A stretch of DNA of 64,000 bases. It comes from Saprospiraceae bacterium. Lineage in GTDB: Bacteria > Bacteroidota > Bacteroidia > Chitinophagales > Saprospiraceae. The first letter of the stretch is position 1. Each line of letters starts with the position of its first letter. Location of the stretch: the NCBI GenBank assembly GCA_028285545.1, contig JANQPA010000076.1:1-64000 (forward strand). Reading direction: 5' to 3'. Below, in pieces: positions 52,641-61,616 of the stretch. The notes below the pieces were generated by a model that did no database searches, was not told the DNA's origin, and saw only the letters and a program-made list of their open reading frames with translations. The translations under genes were made by a program, and so were the position numbers.

Positions 52641-54080
52641 ATGAAGCGAAGGAAATTTGTTTTGAATATGGGGGGAATGGTGGGAGCATTTGCCCTTAAC
52701 CCAATTGATTTGTGGACGATACGATCAACAAATAATAAGTTCCCTACCAGGCGTCCTCCATTAGAAAAAAGAACCTTTACCAGCCAAACTGTGGAAGAAT
52801 TGATACAGTTGGTTAAATCTGTAATTGCTGATGAAGAATTGGCATGGATGTTTGAAAATTGCTTCCCGAATACGCTGGACACCACTGTGGATTATGAACT
52901 AATTGATGGCAAACCCGATACCTTTATTATCACAGGGGATATTGATGCGATGTGGTTAAGAGATTCCACTGCTCAAGTATGGCCATATATGCCCCTTATT
53001 AATAAAGAGGAAAAGTTGCAAAACCTTGTTTTAGGATTAGTAAATCGACAGGTAAAATGTGTTTTGAAAGATCCTTATGCCAATGCTTTTTATAAAGACC
53101 TTTCAAAAGAATCACATTGGAAAAGTGATCAACCCAGTCCTATTCCGGGTGTTCATGAACGAAAATGGGAAATCGATTCCCTTTGCTATGTAGTTCCTCT
53201 TTCAAATGAATATTACCAACTTACCGAGGATAGATCGGTCTTTGATGAAGATTGGGATAAGGCCATGAGGTTAATTGTTAAAACCCTACGTACTGAACAG
53301 CGTAAGGATGGCAAGTCTCCATATTATTTCAGCAGGAGAACTACTCAAATGATTGATGCGCCAACTTTTAGTGGTACAGGAAGACCCATTAAGCCCACTG
53401 GTTTGATTTGTTCTATGTTTAGGCCCTCTGACGATGCTACTTTATATCCTTATTTGATCCCCTCAAATATTTTCGCTCAGGTCTCTCTACAACAATTGTC
53501 TTCTATTTACAGCCAGGTGTTGGATGACCCCCTTTTTGCCAGAGAATGTGCTGATTTTGCAAAAGAAGTAGAAGAGGGTATAGAAAAATATGCGATAAGT
53601 AAGCATCTTAATTTTGGAAAAATTTATGCCTACGAAGTAGATGGTTTTGGTAATAAAGTATTTATGGATGATGCTAATGTACCTTCGCTGATGTCTCTTG
53701 CCTATTTGGGAGCTCATCAAGCTGAAGACGCCATCTATAAACGAACTCGAAAATTTTTATTAAGCGAAGCCAACCCCTATTATTTGAAGGGAAGTGCTGC
53801 AGAAGGCCAAGCCAGTCCACATACCGGGAAAGAAAAAATATGGCCAATGGGAATTATATTGAGGGCAATGACCAGTTTGGATGAAGGCGAAATAAAGTTT
53901 TGTCTTAAAGCTTTAAGAAAAACCCATGCCGACACTGGATTTATGCATGAAGCCTTCCACAAAGACAAGCCAGAAGACTTTAACCGCTCCTGGTTTGCCT
54001 GGGCGAATACTCTATTCGGTGAATTGATATTAAAATTGTATAACGAACGCAGGGAGGTTCTAAAAATGAATTTTGATTAA
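52641..54080 (+). CDS. Glycoside hydrolase family 125 exo-alpha-mannosidase
   Basis: The 479-residue protein belongs to GH125 (metal-independent exo-alpha-mannosidase, previously DUF1237). DTFIITGDIDAMWLRDSTAQVWPYMPL is the family hallmark, followed by YANAFYKDLSKESHW, KWEIDSLCYVVPL, FRPSDDATLYPYLIPSNIFA, MDDANVPSLMSLAYLG and KIWPMGIILRAMTS. The N-terminus (KRRKFVLNMGGMVGAFAL) could be a weak Tat-like or Sec export signal. GH125 enzymes trim alpha-1,6-linked mannose from N-glycan-like or mannan substrates. Adjacency with the GH3 lipoprotein suggests a joint role in glycan use, though no SusC/SusD pair is present. Confidence 0.9.
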   Translation: MKRRKFVLNMGGMVGAFALNPIDLWTIRSTNNKFPTRRPPLEKRTFTSQTVEELIQLVKSVIADEELAWMFENCFPNTLDTTVDYELIDGKPDTFIITGDIDAMWLRDSTAQVWPYMPLINKEEKLQNLVLGLVNRQVKCVLKDPYANAFYKDLSKESHWKSDQPSPIPGVHERKWEIDSLCYVVPLSNEYYQLTEDRSVFDEDWDKAMRLIVKTLRTEQRKDGKSPYYFSRRTTQMIDAPTFSGTGRPIKPTGLICSMFRPSDDATLYPYLIPSNIFAQVSLQQLSSIYSQVLDDPLFARECADFAKEVEEGIEKYAISKHLNFGKIYAYEVDGFGNKVFMDDANVPSLMSLAYLGAHQAEDAIYKRTRKFLLSEANPYYLKGSAAEGQASPHTGKEKIWPMGIILRAMTSLDEGEIKFCLKALRKTHADTGFMHEAFHKDKPEDFNRSWFAWANTLFGELILKLYNERREVLKMNFD

Positions 54081-54081
54081 T

Positions 54082-54645
54082 TTACCTCTTTTGAGTTTTG
54101 ACAATAATTTGATCTTCTTCTTTTGCCAGGTGGACAACCATTTTGTTAAGGTCAAAATTAATATCCATTCCTGAATCATCAATAATGCCTCTTCCCGGAT
54201 CGATATCGGTAGAGCCAATGGTTCTTCCTGGATCAATATCGGTGGAACCTATACTTCTGCCCGGGTCGATATCTGTAGAGCCAATGGTTCTTCCTGTTTC
54301 ATCCTCCGGTAAGCTGCCGTCAATTCCCGGATCAATATCCGTAGAGCCGATATTTTCACTTTCCTCAATTTCTTGAATACCCTCTTTTGGAATACCTGTT
54401 ATGTATAATAGATTTGATTTAGGAATAAACATGATTTGCCATTGAAACTTTGCTGTATCCAGGGTAAAGGGCAATCTTTCCAGGTCAAGTCCTGAGCTAT
54501 CAGGAGCGGAGGAGGCACTAAGTTGATCTCCCAAAATGCCGATGATGACTCCATTATTTTCATCTAATGGAAAAGCCAAAGCGTCACCGTTATCAATTAA
54601 AAATAAAAGGCTTTGATCGGAAGATAGACAAATTGAGTTGAGCAT
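54082..54645 (-). CDS. Unknown acidic protein with four GSTDIDPG repeats
   Basis: The 187-residue protein converges on the GH125 gene with one base between them. Its N-terminal half (SICLSSDQSLLFLIDNGDALAFPLDE ... WQIMFIPKSNLLYITGIPKE) has no signal peptide and no family I recognise. Residues about 98-152 contain four IGSTDIDPG units, with R-T/S-IGSTDIDPG spacing and one interruption (IDGSLPEDETGR). The unit is acidic with D-x-D, which could bind calcium, but no canonical motif is present. The tail FDLNKMVVHLAKEEDQIIVKTQKR is hydrophilic. Whether it is translated is supported by the clean frame and repeat structure only. Confidence 0.6.
   Translation of the reverse strand: MLNSICLSSDQSLLFLIDNGDALAFPLDENNGVIIGILGDQLSASSAPDSSGLDLERLPFTLDTAKFQWQIMFIPKSNLLYITGIPKEGIQEIEESENIGSTDIDPGIDGSLPEDETGRTIGSTDIDPGRSIGSTDIDPGRTIGSTDIDPGRGIIDDSGMDINFDLNKMVVHLAKEEDQIIVKTQKR
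54194..54351 (-). repeat. Four in-frame repeats encoding GSTDIDPG
   Basis: Four copies of a 24-bp core encoding GSTDIDPG are spaced by 36 bp or so, except for an insertion between the third and fourth copies. Bases differ at wobble positions (for example ATCGATATCGG and ATCAATATCCG), so the repeats are under amino-acid constraint and not newly expanded. Confidence 0.8.
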
Positions 54646-54717
54646 ATTTAAGGTTATAGTTTTGGAATTTAATCATAGATAGGTATCTAAAGCCCTAAAA
54701 CTATAAATTTTTATTGA

Positions 54718-56115
54718 TTAATAACCTAATATTTTCAACATCTGATCTGCTTTTTGTTCTTCCTGGTAAAGGACATCTACCAGGTTACCTTTATTATCTT
54801 TGTAAATTAGGACGTGCTTGGGAGATGGAATTAAACAATGTTTGATACCCCCATATCCACTTAAGGAATCCTGGTAAGCTCCGGTATGAAAAAAACCTAA
54901 ATAAAGAGGTTCCTTATCAGAAGCGGGATAGTTGGGTAAATAAACCTGACTCTCATGTACTTCCGAATTATAGTAATCAGAATTATCGCAGCTCAAACCA
55001 CCTATATTTACCCTTCCATACTCATTAGTCCACTTATTTATAGGAAGGAGGATAAAACGTTCGCCAATACCCCAGGAATCCGGAAGGGTAGTCATCAAAG
55101 AGTTGTCAATCATATACCAAAGCTCGGATTCATTTTGTCTTTTCTGCGCCAAAACGGAGAAAATATGGGCCCCACTTTCTCCGACGGTATACTTTCCAAA
55201 TTCTGTAAATATATCAGGCTCAGGAACTCCCTCTTCTTCACAGTTGCTTAGAATGTTATTGACAATTTCTTTTACCATATATTTATAGTCGAATTCAAAG
55301 CCCAATGAATTTCGAATAGGCATTCCACCTCCAATATTAATGGCTTTTAAGTCTTTTGATTTACTCTTTAATTCGCAATACAGTTTCAGGACTTTGTTTA
55401 ATTCTCCCCAATAGTACAGGCTATCCTTTATTCCTGTATCTACAAAAAAATGCAGCATTTTAAGTTTGAATTTGGGATGATGGGCCAATTTTTTCTCAAA
55501 AAATGGAATGACCTCAATGCTCCTGAATCCTAGCCTGGAAGTATAAAACTCAAAATTAGGTTCTTCTTCAGTGGCAACCCGAATTCCTAAATTACAATGA
55601 CCTTTTATGGTCTTTTCGTAAAATCTCAGCTCTTCCTCATTATCTAAAACCGGAATGACATTTTCAAAACCCTCATTTATTAGATCAGCAATGGCTTGCA
55701 TATAGGCCTGGGTTTTAAAGCCATTACAAACAACAATGATGTCTTTTTCGATCTTTCTGTTATCATATAGTTTGCGTATCAGATCCAAATCGAATGCCGA
55801 GGATGTTTCTAAATGGACCTGATGTCGTAATACCTCATAAAGGACATGACTAAAATGTGAACTTTTGGTACAGTAACAATAATAATAGTTCCCTTTATAA
55901 CCTGCAGATTTCATCGCTCGAGTAAAAAGGTTTCTTGCCTTCTTAATTTGAGCGCCAATTTTAGGCATATAAGTGATTTTTAAGGGAGTCCCATATTTCT
56001 CTATAAGATGTTTTAAAGGCATGCCGTTAAATAGGAGATAGCCATCTTCAAGATCAAAACCTTCTTGTGGGAAATAAAAAGTTTGATCAATTAAGTCAAA
56101 GTACCTGTTTGCCAC
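54718..56115 (-). CDS. Arginine decarboxylase, fold III PLP enzyme
   Basis: The 465-residue protein is a fold III (alanine-racemase-like) decarboxylase of the Orn/DAP/Arg group, matching the short Bacteroidota arginine decarboxylases. Lys84 in YCYCTKSSHFSHV is the expected PLP lysine; INIGGGMP binds the cofactor phosphate, HFFVDTGIKDSLYYW and FTEFGKYTVGESG are conserved, and GGLSCDNSDYYN holds the CDxxD-type catalytic Cys. The C-terminal KHCLIPSPKHVLIYKD closes the barrel. It makes agmatine from arginine, the first step of polyamine synthesis; specificity is by similarity only. A TACATTTG -7 box lies about 82 bp upstream. No downstream polyamine gene is in the window. Confidence 0.85.
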   Translation of the reverse strand: MANRYFDLIDQTFYFPQEGFDLEDGYLLFNGMPLKHLIEKYGTPLKITYMPKIGAQIKKARNLFTRAMKSAGYKGNYYYCYCTKSSHFSHVLYEVLRHQVHLETSSAFDLDLIRKLYDNRKIEKDIIVVCNGFKTQAYMQAIADLINEGFENVIPVLDNEEELRFYEKTIKGHCNLGIRVATEEEPNFEFYTSRLGFRSIEVIPFFEKKLAHHPKFKLKMLHFFVDTGIKDSLYYWGELNKVLKLYCELKSKSKDLKAINIGGGMPIRNSLGFEFDYKYMVKEIVNNILSNCEEEGVPEPDIFTEFGKYTVGESGAHIFSVLAQKRQNESELWYMIDNSLMTTLPDSWGIGERFILLPINKWTNEYGRVNIGGLSCDNSDYYNSEVHESQVYLPNYPASDKEPLYLGFFHTGAYQDSLSGYGGIKHCLIPSPKHVLIYKDNKGNLVDVLYQEEQKADQMLKILGY

Positions 56116-56196
56116 CTTTGGATGAAATTTATTTTTGTGTTAATTATTTGATTTTCAGATATTTGTGAGGTTTTTGGAGGCGCAATAAGCATTCTG

Positions 56197-56204
56197 CAAA
56201 TGTA
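56197..56204 (-). promoter_or_regulatory. Candidate -7 box TACATTTG for the arginine decarboxylase gene
   Basis: On the minus strand 56197-56204 reads TACATTTG, a perfect TAnnTTTG. A TTG lies 16 nt upstream (a little short of the usual spacing). Transcription would start near 56190, with a leader of about 75 nt before the ATG at 56115. Confidence 0.5.
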
Positions 56205-56336
56205 GATAAAAATCAAATTCCAAGTGAGTAATTTTTTAAATTTCATTCACTAATTAATTTTTCCTCCTGAAAGTGTATTTTCGGGCAAAAGAATTAATTT
56301 TATCTACTTACGGACCTTTCAATAAACAAATGATAA

Positions 56337-56798
56337 ATGGAAAAGTTAGATTCCTTGAATCAGGTGGCAGAATTTCACAAAACCTTTCAACATCCTGTTG
56401 AGGAAAACCCTGTTATCCCTGCACCCGAGCGCCAACAATTAAGAATTGCTTTACTGGCTGAAGAACTGGAAGAATTAAAAAAAGCTATTGCTGACAAGGA
56501 CATCATTGAAATAGCCGATGCACTTTGTGATATACAGTATGTTTTGTCCGGGGCTGTGTTGGAGTTTGGCTTGGGAGAGAAATTTGGAGCATTATTTAAT
56601 GAAGTGCACCGATCAAATATGAGTAAATCCTGTAGTTCGGAAGAAGAAGCAGTGGCCACCATGAAGCATTATGAAGGAAGGGGTTTTGAAAGTTATTATA
56701 AAAAGGTTGGGGAACAATATCTTGTATTTAGAAAGGGAGACAACAAAACGCTAAAGTCAATAAATTATTCGCCTGCAGATTTGGAAAGTTTACTATAG
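56337..56798 (+). CDS. MazG-like NTP pyrophosphohydrolase family protein
   Basis: The 153-residue protein has an all-alpha NTP pyrophosphohydrolase core: AEELEELKKAI (Glu43 and Glu46) and IIEIADALCDIQYVL (Glu58, Asp61, Asp65) form the EExxE and ExxD magnesium site. RSNMSKSCSSEEEAVATMKHYE is typical of the phosphoribosyl-ATP pyrophosphohydrolase-like/MazG-like subgroup. It removes pyrophosphate from a nucleotide of unknown identity, often a house-cleaning role. It precedes the metallopeptidase/VWA gene by 9 bp and the AAA gene after that, so it may be co-transcribed. Confidence 0.85.
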   Translation: MEKLDSLNQVAEFHKTFQHPVEENPVIPAPERQQLRIALLAEELEELKKAIADKDIIEIADALCDIQYVLSGAVLEFGLGEKFGALFNEVHRSNMSKSCSSEEEAVATMKHYEGRGFESYYKKVGEQYLVFRKGDNKTLKSINYSPADLESLL

Positions 56799-56807
56799 TT
56801 TTGCCCT

Positions 56808-57950
56808 ATGCATTCAGATTGGATTGGAAAAATTGGTATACAGCTTATCTTGCAAGACCCATTTTATGGATTGCTTTTCCGCCAGTTGCCCAGGATTATG
56901 GAGGACAATTCGCCAGAAATAAGTTTAGTCTCTAATTCAGTGGGAAATTTATCACTTCAATTCCCCTCTTATTTGGAAGCTCAATGGAAAAATCCTGCCC
57001 TTATTCCTCTTATTCAACACGAATTGCTTCATTTTTTATTAGACCATCCCCGACAACGAGAAATGGATAATAAAAAAAAGGAGTATTTCGACCTGGCTTC
57101 TGATATTTGTGTGGAGAATTTTATACATTCCCCTGCTCCAGAATTGTTGGAATTGCAGAGAATCAATTATCTGAACTGGCCAGCTTCTCAATCCGCCTCT
57201 TATTATTACCAATTAATAACTAGAGTAATGGAAGGAGACTCAACTGCAGAAAAACATAAGTTGGAAGACTTGTTGGCAAAAAGAAGCTTGGAATTTAATA
57301 AACATGATTTATGGGAGGCTAATACAGGAAAGCCAGGGAACATACATGCCCTGTTGAGGAAGGAACTGAATTCCAATTCGAATGTTGAATGGCCAGAAGG
57401 GCTTTACACCTTATTAAATCAGGATAATACCATAAGCCAACCAATAAACTGGAAAGATCATCTTTATTGGTTAGTGCGGAGCAGCATCAAAACCAAATTA
57501 CAATATCGGAAAAATAGATATTCCAGACGCTATGGCCAGCCTCCTGGACTTAGGATAAAAAGGCAGCATCGTTTGTTATTAGCTCTTGATACCTCGGGCA
57601 GTGTTAGGGAAGAAGAAATCAATCTTTTTTTTCGAGAAATTAATCGCCTACATAAAAATAAACTGGAAATTGAAATTGTGGAATGTGATGCTGCCATCCA
57701 ACAGAGATATCTTTTTTCGGGAAACTTCCCCACCATGGTTAAGGGAAGAGGCAGTACCAATTATAATCCGCCAATCGAATTATTAAATGAGGATTCTTAT
57801 TTTGGCGGATTAATCTATTTTACTGATGGCTTGGGGCCAGAACCTTTTATTGTTCCAAAACGCCCCCTGCTTTGGGTTATCAGAGGCGAAAATCCTGAAA
57901 TATTAGACAAATTGGCTACATGGCCAGGAAGAGTAACTACCATGAAATAA
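56808..57950 (+). CDS. VWA-like protein with N-terminal metallopeptidase motif (DUF2201)
   Basis: The 380-residue protein carries two parts. Residues about 50-110 contain IQHELLHFLLDHPRQ with His71, Glu72 and His75 in a HExxH zinc site. Residues about 250-380 are VWA-like: LLLALDTSGSVREEEINLF holds a near-MIDAS DxSxS motif, and IVECDAAIQQRYLF and LIYFTDGLGPEPF follow. The combination matches DUF2201 (metallopeptidase-VWA) proteins, which are typically encoded beside a MoxR-type AAA ATPase. The AAA gene begins 12 bp downstream, so the two probably form an ATP-driven complex; the substrate is unknown. Confidence 0.87.
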   Translation: MHSDWIGKIGIQLILQDPFYGLLFRQLPRIMEDNSPEISLVSNSVGNLSLQFPSYLEAQWKNPALIPLIQHELLHFLLDHPRQREMDNKKKEYFDLASDICVENFIHSPAPELLELQRINYLNWPASQSASYYYQLITRVMEGDSTAEKHKLEDLLAKRSLEFNKHDLWEANTGKPGNIHALLRKELNSNSNVEWPEGLYTLLNQDNTISQPINWKDHLYWLVRSSIKTKLQYRKNRYSRRYGQPPGLRIKRQHRLLLALDTSGSVREEEINLFFREINRLHKNKLEIEIVECDAAIQQRYLFSGNFPTMVKGRGSTNYNPPIELLNEDSYFGGLIYFTDGLGPEPFIVPKRPLLWVIRGENPEILDKLATWPGRVTTMK

Positions 57951-57961
57951 ATATCATATAT

Positions 57962-59062
57962 ATGGAAGAATTACCTGCGAGTTGGGGACCAGAAATTAAT
58001 GCAAAAGGCCTAATTGAACTGTTGGATCAAGTCTTGGACTTTTCTGAAAAACCTGTCATTGAAGGATTGTGGCAGTTACCACTTTGTATTTGGGGGAACG
58101 CAGGTATTGGAAAAACAGCTTTAATTCATGATTTTGCTAGAGAAAGGGCGTATAAAATGGTGCATTTGGCCCCAGCTCAGATTGAAGAAATGGGAGACTT
58201 GTTGGGCATGCCTGCTATTGAGGGAACTCGAACCACATTTAGAAAACCATCCTGGATTCCGGATGAGAAAGGACCAGGAATTCTTCTGCTGGATGATTTT
58301 AATAGAGCTGATGAGCGAATTATTAAAGGATTGATGCAGCTGCTCCAGGAAAAGAAAATGATCGCCTGGTCATTACCTCCTAAATGGGTAATTGTATTGA
58401 CCGCTAATCCGGAATCGCACCAATATCAAGTAACACCATTGGATCAGGCCACTTTAACCCGGATGATACACTTAACTTTAACTTTCGATATTAAAGATTG
58501 GGTAATTTGGGCCGAAAAGCAAAAACTTCCTAATTGGTGTATTGATTTTGCCATTCTTCAGCAGGAATTATTTGAGCAAGAACGGCATACTCCCAGGACT
58601 TTTTCTCAGTTTGCCTATCAATTGAATCGACTAAAATGGGATCCTGATAATCATTTGGATGCCATTCTTTTACTGGCTCATTCTATGCTCGGGGAAAAGG
58701 TAAGTATGACCCTTAAAAACTTTTTCACGGTAGGCATTCATCAAATACCAATGATACATGAGCTATTAAAACACCCCGATTTTGAAAATCAGGTAGACCA
58801 ACTACTAAATCAATGGAATAATCCAGTAGAAGGTCAAAGAGTAGATCTATTTTCCATTCTTTGCAATCGCTTAAATGCCTATCTAAGTAAAAAATCATTA
58901 GAGCTAAAACCCTTTGAGTTAACCAACCTGAAACATTTTTTCACTATGGATGCACTCCCTGCAGACTTTAGATTTATCCTGGCTCAGGATTGGGCAAATT
59001 CTGAAAATGGGCAGTTAAATCAGTTGATTAGAGACCCAGACTTGGCTAGCCTTGTCCTTTAA
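57962..59062 (+). CDS. MoxR-type AAA ATPase
   Basis: A longer start at 57920 would overlap the VWA gene by 31 bp; I prefer the ATG at 57962 (MEELPASWGPEINAKG). The protein (366 residues) has Walker A GNAGIGKT (about 45-52), Walker B GILLLDDFNRADER (about 105-118, LLLDD), a sensor-like VIVLTANPESH segment and an ATLTRMIHLTLTF arginine-finger region. It matches MoxR-family AAA proteins that work with VWA partners as chaperone-like activators. The gene completes a three-gene set with the MazG-like and VWA genes. Confidence 0.88.
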   Translation: MEELPASWGPEINAKGLIELLDQVLDFSEKPVIEGLWQLPLCIWGNAGIGKTALIHDFARERAYKMVHLAPAQIEEMGDLLGMPAIEGTRTTFRKPSWIPDEKGPGILLLDDFNRADERIIKGLMQLLQEKKMIAWSLPPKWVIVLTANPESHQYQVTPLDQATLTRMIHLTLTFDIKDWVIWAEKQKLPNWCIDFAILQQELFEQERHTPRTFSQFAYQLNRLKWDPDNHLDAILLLAHSMLGEKVSMTLKNFFTVGIHQIPMIHELLKHPDFENQVDQLLNQWNNPVEGQRVDLFSILCNRLNAYLSKKSLELKPFELTNLKHFFTMDALPADFRFILAQDWANSENGQLNQLIRDPDLASLVL

Positions 59063-59172
59063 TTCCCAGAACTGATAGATAGAATTATTTGAATCGTAGA
59101 ATGAAAAATAGAATTTTCCAGAGTATTGTTATTTTCCAAGCTTAATCCAACCTTAATAAATAGTATGTCTAT

Positions 59173-60666
59173 ATGAAAAACCTATTGTTTTTGTTTATGT
59201 TGACCCCCGCTTTTATGTGGGCTCAAGATGGAAATCATCCAGAGTTTGATGTAAAAACTCCGGAGGTGGAATACAAACTAAGATTTTTGGCTTCTGATGA
59301 ATTAAAGGGAAGAGATACCGGATCTGAGGAAAACAATATTGCCGCCAGTTTTATTGCTGCTCATTTAGAAGCTTATGGCTTCAAACCAGCAGAGGGGCAA
59401 TCATCTTTTTATCAGACCATAAATTTCTTAAAGACAAAAGCCCCCTCCAGGGGAATGCTAAAAATTGGTGCTAATACATTCAATCAGGGAGAGGAATTAA
59501 TGATCATCTCAGGAAATTTGGAAAATACAACAGCAGAAGTTGTTTTTGCTAGACACGGATGGGTAGACGAAGCCTCTGGTCGTGATGATTATGATGATCT
59601 TGATGTAAAAGGAAAGATTGTGGTGGTGCTTCCCGGTACGGAAGAGGATCAGTCTGATCAAGCTGCTTTTGGAGCTGCAGCCGGAAAGCGGAAAATTGCC
59701 CAATCGAAAGGAGCTCTTGCATTAATAGAATTGTACCGACTACAATTTCCATGGCAGTTTTTTAAGCGGTATTTCGGAGGTGAAAGCTTATCTCAACCAG
59801 ATGGAAATAACAATGGCGAACCCACCATGCTGTACGGTTGGATGCAAGAAGGTCAGGACCAGGAGGATTTGGCAAAGGTAAGGGAAGGAAAATCTCTGGG
59901 AGGTGAAATTATGAGTGAAGGTTATGTGCGACAAGAAGCTCCTTCTCATAATGTGGTAGGAGTATTGGAAGGAAGCGATCCTGAATTAAAAGATGAATAT
60001 ATTCTTCTTTCTGCTCATTTTGATCATGTTGGGGTACAAAGTAGAGGGCCAGGACAGGATTCAATTTTTAATGGCGCAAGGGACAATGCCATGGGAACGG
60101 TGGCTATCCTTACTGCTGCTGAATCCCTTTCAAAAGAAAGACCCAAACGCTCGGTAATCATTTTGGCTTGTACAGGCGAAGAAAAAGGTCTTTTAGGCTC
60201 TAGATACTATTCTGAAAATCCACTTGTTCCTCTGGAAAAAACCATCTTTAACCTCAATACGGATGGTGCTGGCTATAATACTACTTCCTCAATAGCAGTA
60301 ATAGGTTGGGGGAGAACGGGAACCGACTATGCCATTGAAAAAAGTGCTGAAGCTTTTGGTTTGGGAATTATTAAAGACCCCGCTCCTGAGCAAGGGCTTT
60401 TTGATCGTTCTGATAATGTGTCTTTTGCTTCTAAAGGTGTACCTGCACTTAATTTTGGCCCAGCTTTCGAAAATTTTGATGCCGAAATTCAAAAGTACTA
60501 CCATCAGCCTGCAGATGAGGCGGATGCGGTGGACATGGAATACCTACTAAAATACGCCCAATCTTTTACTTACCTGGCTAGAATTATTGCCAATAATATA
60601 GAGAAACCGACCTGGAAGGAAGGAGACAAATACGAAGAAGCAGGAAAAGAACTTTATAAAAAATAA
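59173..60666 (+). CDS. M28 family zinc aminopeptidase, exported
   Basis: The 497-residue protein has a signal peptide (about 1-18, MLTPAFMWAQ) and a PA-type insertion (about 120-230, with the DVKGKIVVVLPG segment). The di-zinc site of M28 is readable in order: SAHFDHVG (His), NGARDNAMGT (Asp), CTGEEKGLLGS (Glu), FNLNTDGAGYN (Asp) and the distal YYHQPADEAD (His). SIAVIGWGRTG and LFDRSDNVSFASKGVPALNFG are family segments. It would cleave N-terminal residues from peptides in the periplasm or outside. The 3' end is followed by a bidirectional terminator. Confidence 0.9.
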   Translation: MKNLLFLFMLTPAFMWAQDGNHPEFDVKTPEVEYKLRFLASDELKGRDTGSEENNIAASFIAAHLEAYGFKPAEGQSSFYQTINFLKTKAPSRGMLKIGANTFNQGEELMIISGNLENTTAEVVFARHGWVDEASGRDDYDDLDVKGKIVVVLPGTEEDQSDQAAFGAAAGKRKIAQSKGALALIELYRLQFPWQFFKRYFGGESLSQPDGNNNGEPTMLYGWMQEGQDQEDLAKVREGKSLGGEIMSEGYVRQEAPSHNVVGVLEGSDPELKDEYILLSAHFDHVGVQSRGPGQDSIFNGARDNAMGTVAILTAAESLSKERPKRSVIILACTGEEKGLLGSRYYSENPLVPLEKTIFNLNTDGAGYNTTSSIAVIGWGRTGTDYAIEKSAEAFGLGIIKDPAPEQGLFDRSDNVSFASKGVPALNFGPAFENFDAEIQKYYHQPADEADAVDMEYLLKYAQSFTYLARIIANNIEKPTWKEGDKYEEAGKELYKK

Positions 60667-60699
60667 AAATCAGGCGGGCCACGGGCCCGCTTGATTTTT
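60665..60699. terminator. Bidirectional terminator between M28 and HtpX-like genes
   Basis: AAAAATCAGGCGGGCC (60665-60680) and GGCCCGCTTGATTTTT (60684-60699) form a 16-bp stem with one G-U pair and a 3-nt loop ACG. The GC-rich core with flanking A and T runs on both sides is a classic bidirectional intrinsic terminator for the convergent genes ending at 60666 and 60698. Confidence 0.85.
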
Positions 60700-61570
60700 A
60701 TACCCAATAGGTTCCTGGAAAATTCATCTTCAATTCATACTTTGGGGCCAAAGCTCGCAATCTCCTTATCCTTTCCTTCATGTCCGGGTGTGTACTCATC
60801 CATTTGGGGATGGCTCTTTGCAGGGGAGGCATTTTTAGAGAATTAATGTGATGTAGCTTTTGGAGGGCATTTGCTAATCCGTCTGGATCACCAGTAAGTC
60901 TGGAGGCTTCCAAATCTGCATCAAATTCACGCGTTCTGGAAATGGCCAACATCATTAAGGTACTCAGTGCAGGAGCGATGATGAGGAGAAGCACGGCAAT
61001 CCAGGAAATATGCTCTTCACCCATCAGATATAGCGGTAGATTAACAAGGAGAAGAATTTGTCCAAAGAAAGAGAAAAGCCGAGTTATTCTCCCTATCAAA
61101 TTGATGATACTGTGAAAACGTACATCATTATTATAAATATGACTCATTTCATGAGCCAATACCCCTGTTATTTCTCTCACATTTAATTGCCTCAATAAGC
61201 CATAGGTTATTCCAATAGCAGGATCATGCTTTTGACCAGTGGCAAATGCATTAATCGCTGTGGAGGGGATATAGTATAATTGTGGAGACTTGACTAACTC
61301 AGCCCTGTCTGCCAATTGCTTTACTACATTATGGACGATCGGAACTTCTACCGGAGATAAAGGACGAGCTCTGTATAAGCGCATAATATATTTTGTAGGC
61401 ATATTTGTGCTGGCCAAAAGCGCCAAAAAACCAACAATACCTACCCAAATCAGGGCATTTATTCCAAAAAACAAATATCCCAATAGTAACATCAAAGTCA
61501 ACATTGCACCAGACAACACCATCGTCCTCAAAAAATTGTTTCGCTTTTGCCTTAGAAAACTTGACTGCAT
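60698..61570 (-). CDS. htpX: HtpX-like M48 membrane metalloprotease
   Basis: The 290-residue protein has two N-terminal membrane helices (about 17-55), the zinc motif AHEMSHIYNND (His140, Glu141, His144), the third ligand Glu215 in REFDADLEAS, and further hydrophobic stretches at about 165-210. The order and length fit HtpX, which with FtsH degrades misfolded inner-membrane proteins. STAINAFATGQKHDPAIGITYGLL is a strong family block. It is on the minus strand downstream of the PLP decarboxylase gene (46 bp), so the two may share a transcript. Confidence 0.9.
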   Translation of the reverse strand: MQSSFLRQKRNNFLRTMVLSGAMLTLMLLLGYLFFGINALIWVGIVGFLALLASTNMPTKYIMRLYRARPLSPVEVPIVHNVVKQLADRAELVKSPQLYYIPSTAINAFATGQKHDPAIGITYGLLRQLNVREITGVLAHEMSHIYNNDVRFHSIINLIGRITRLFSFFGQILLLVNLPLYLMGEEHISWIAVLLLIIAPALSTLMMLAISRTREFDADLEASRLTGDPDGLANALQKLHHINSLKMPPLQRAIPKWMSTHPDMKERIRRLRALAPKYELKMNFPGTYWV

Positions 61571-61616
61571 ACTTTAATTTTATCATCTAATCACTCTTCC
61601 TCTAAATTAACACTCA

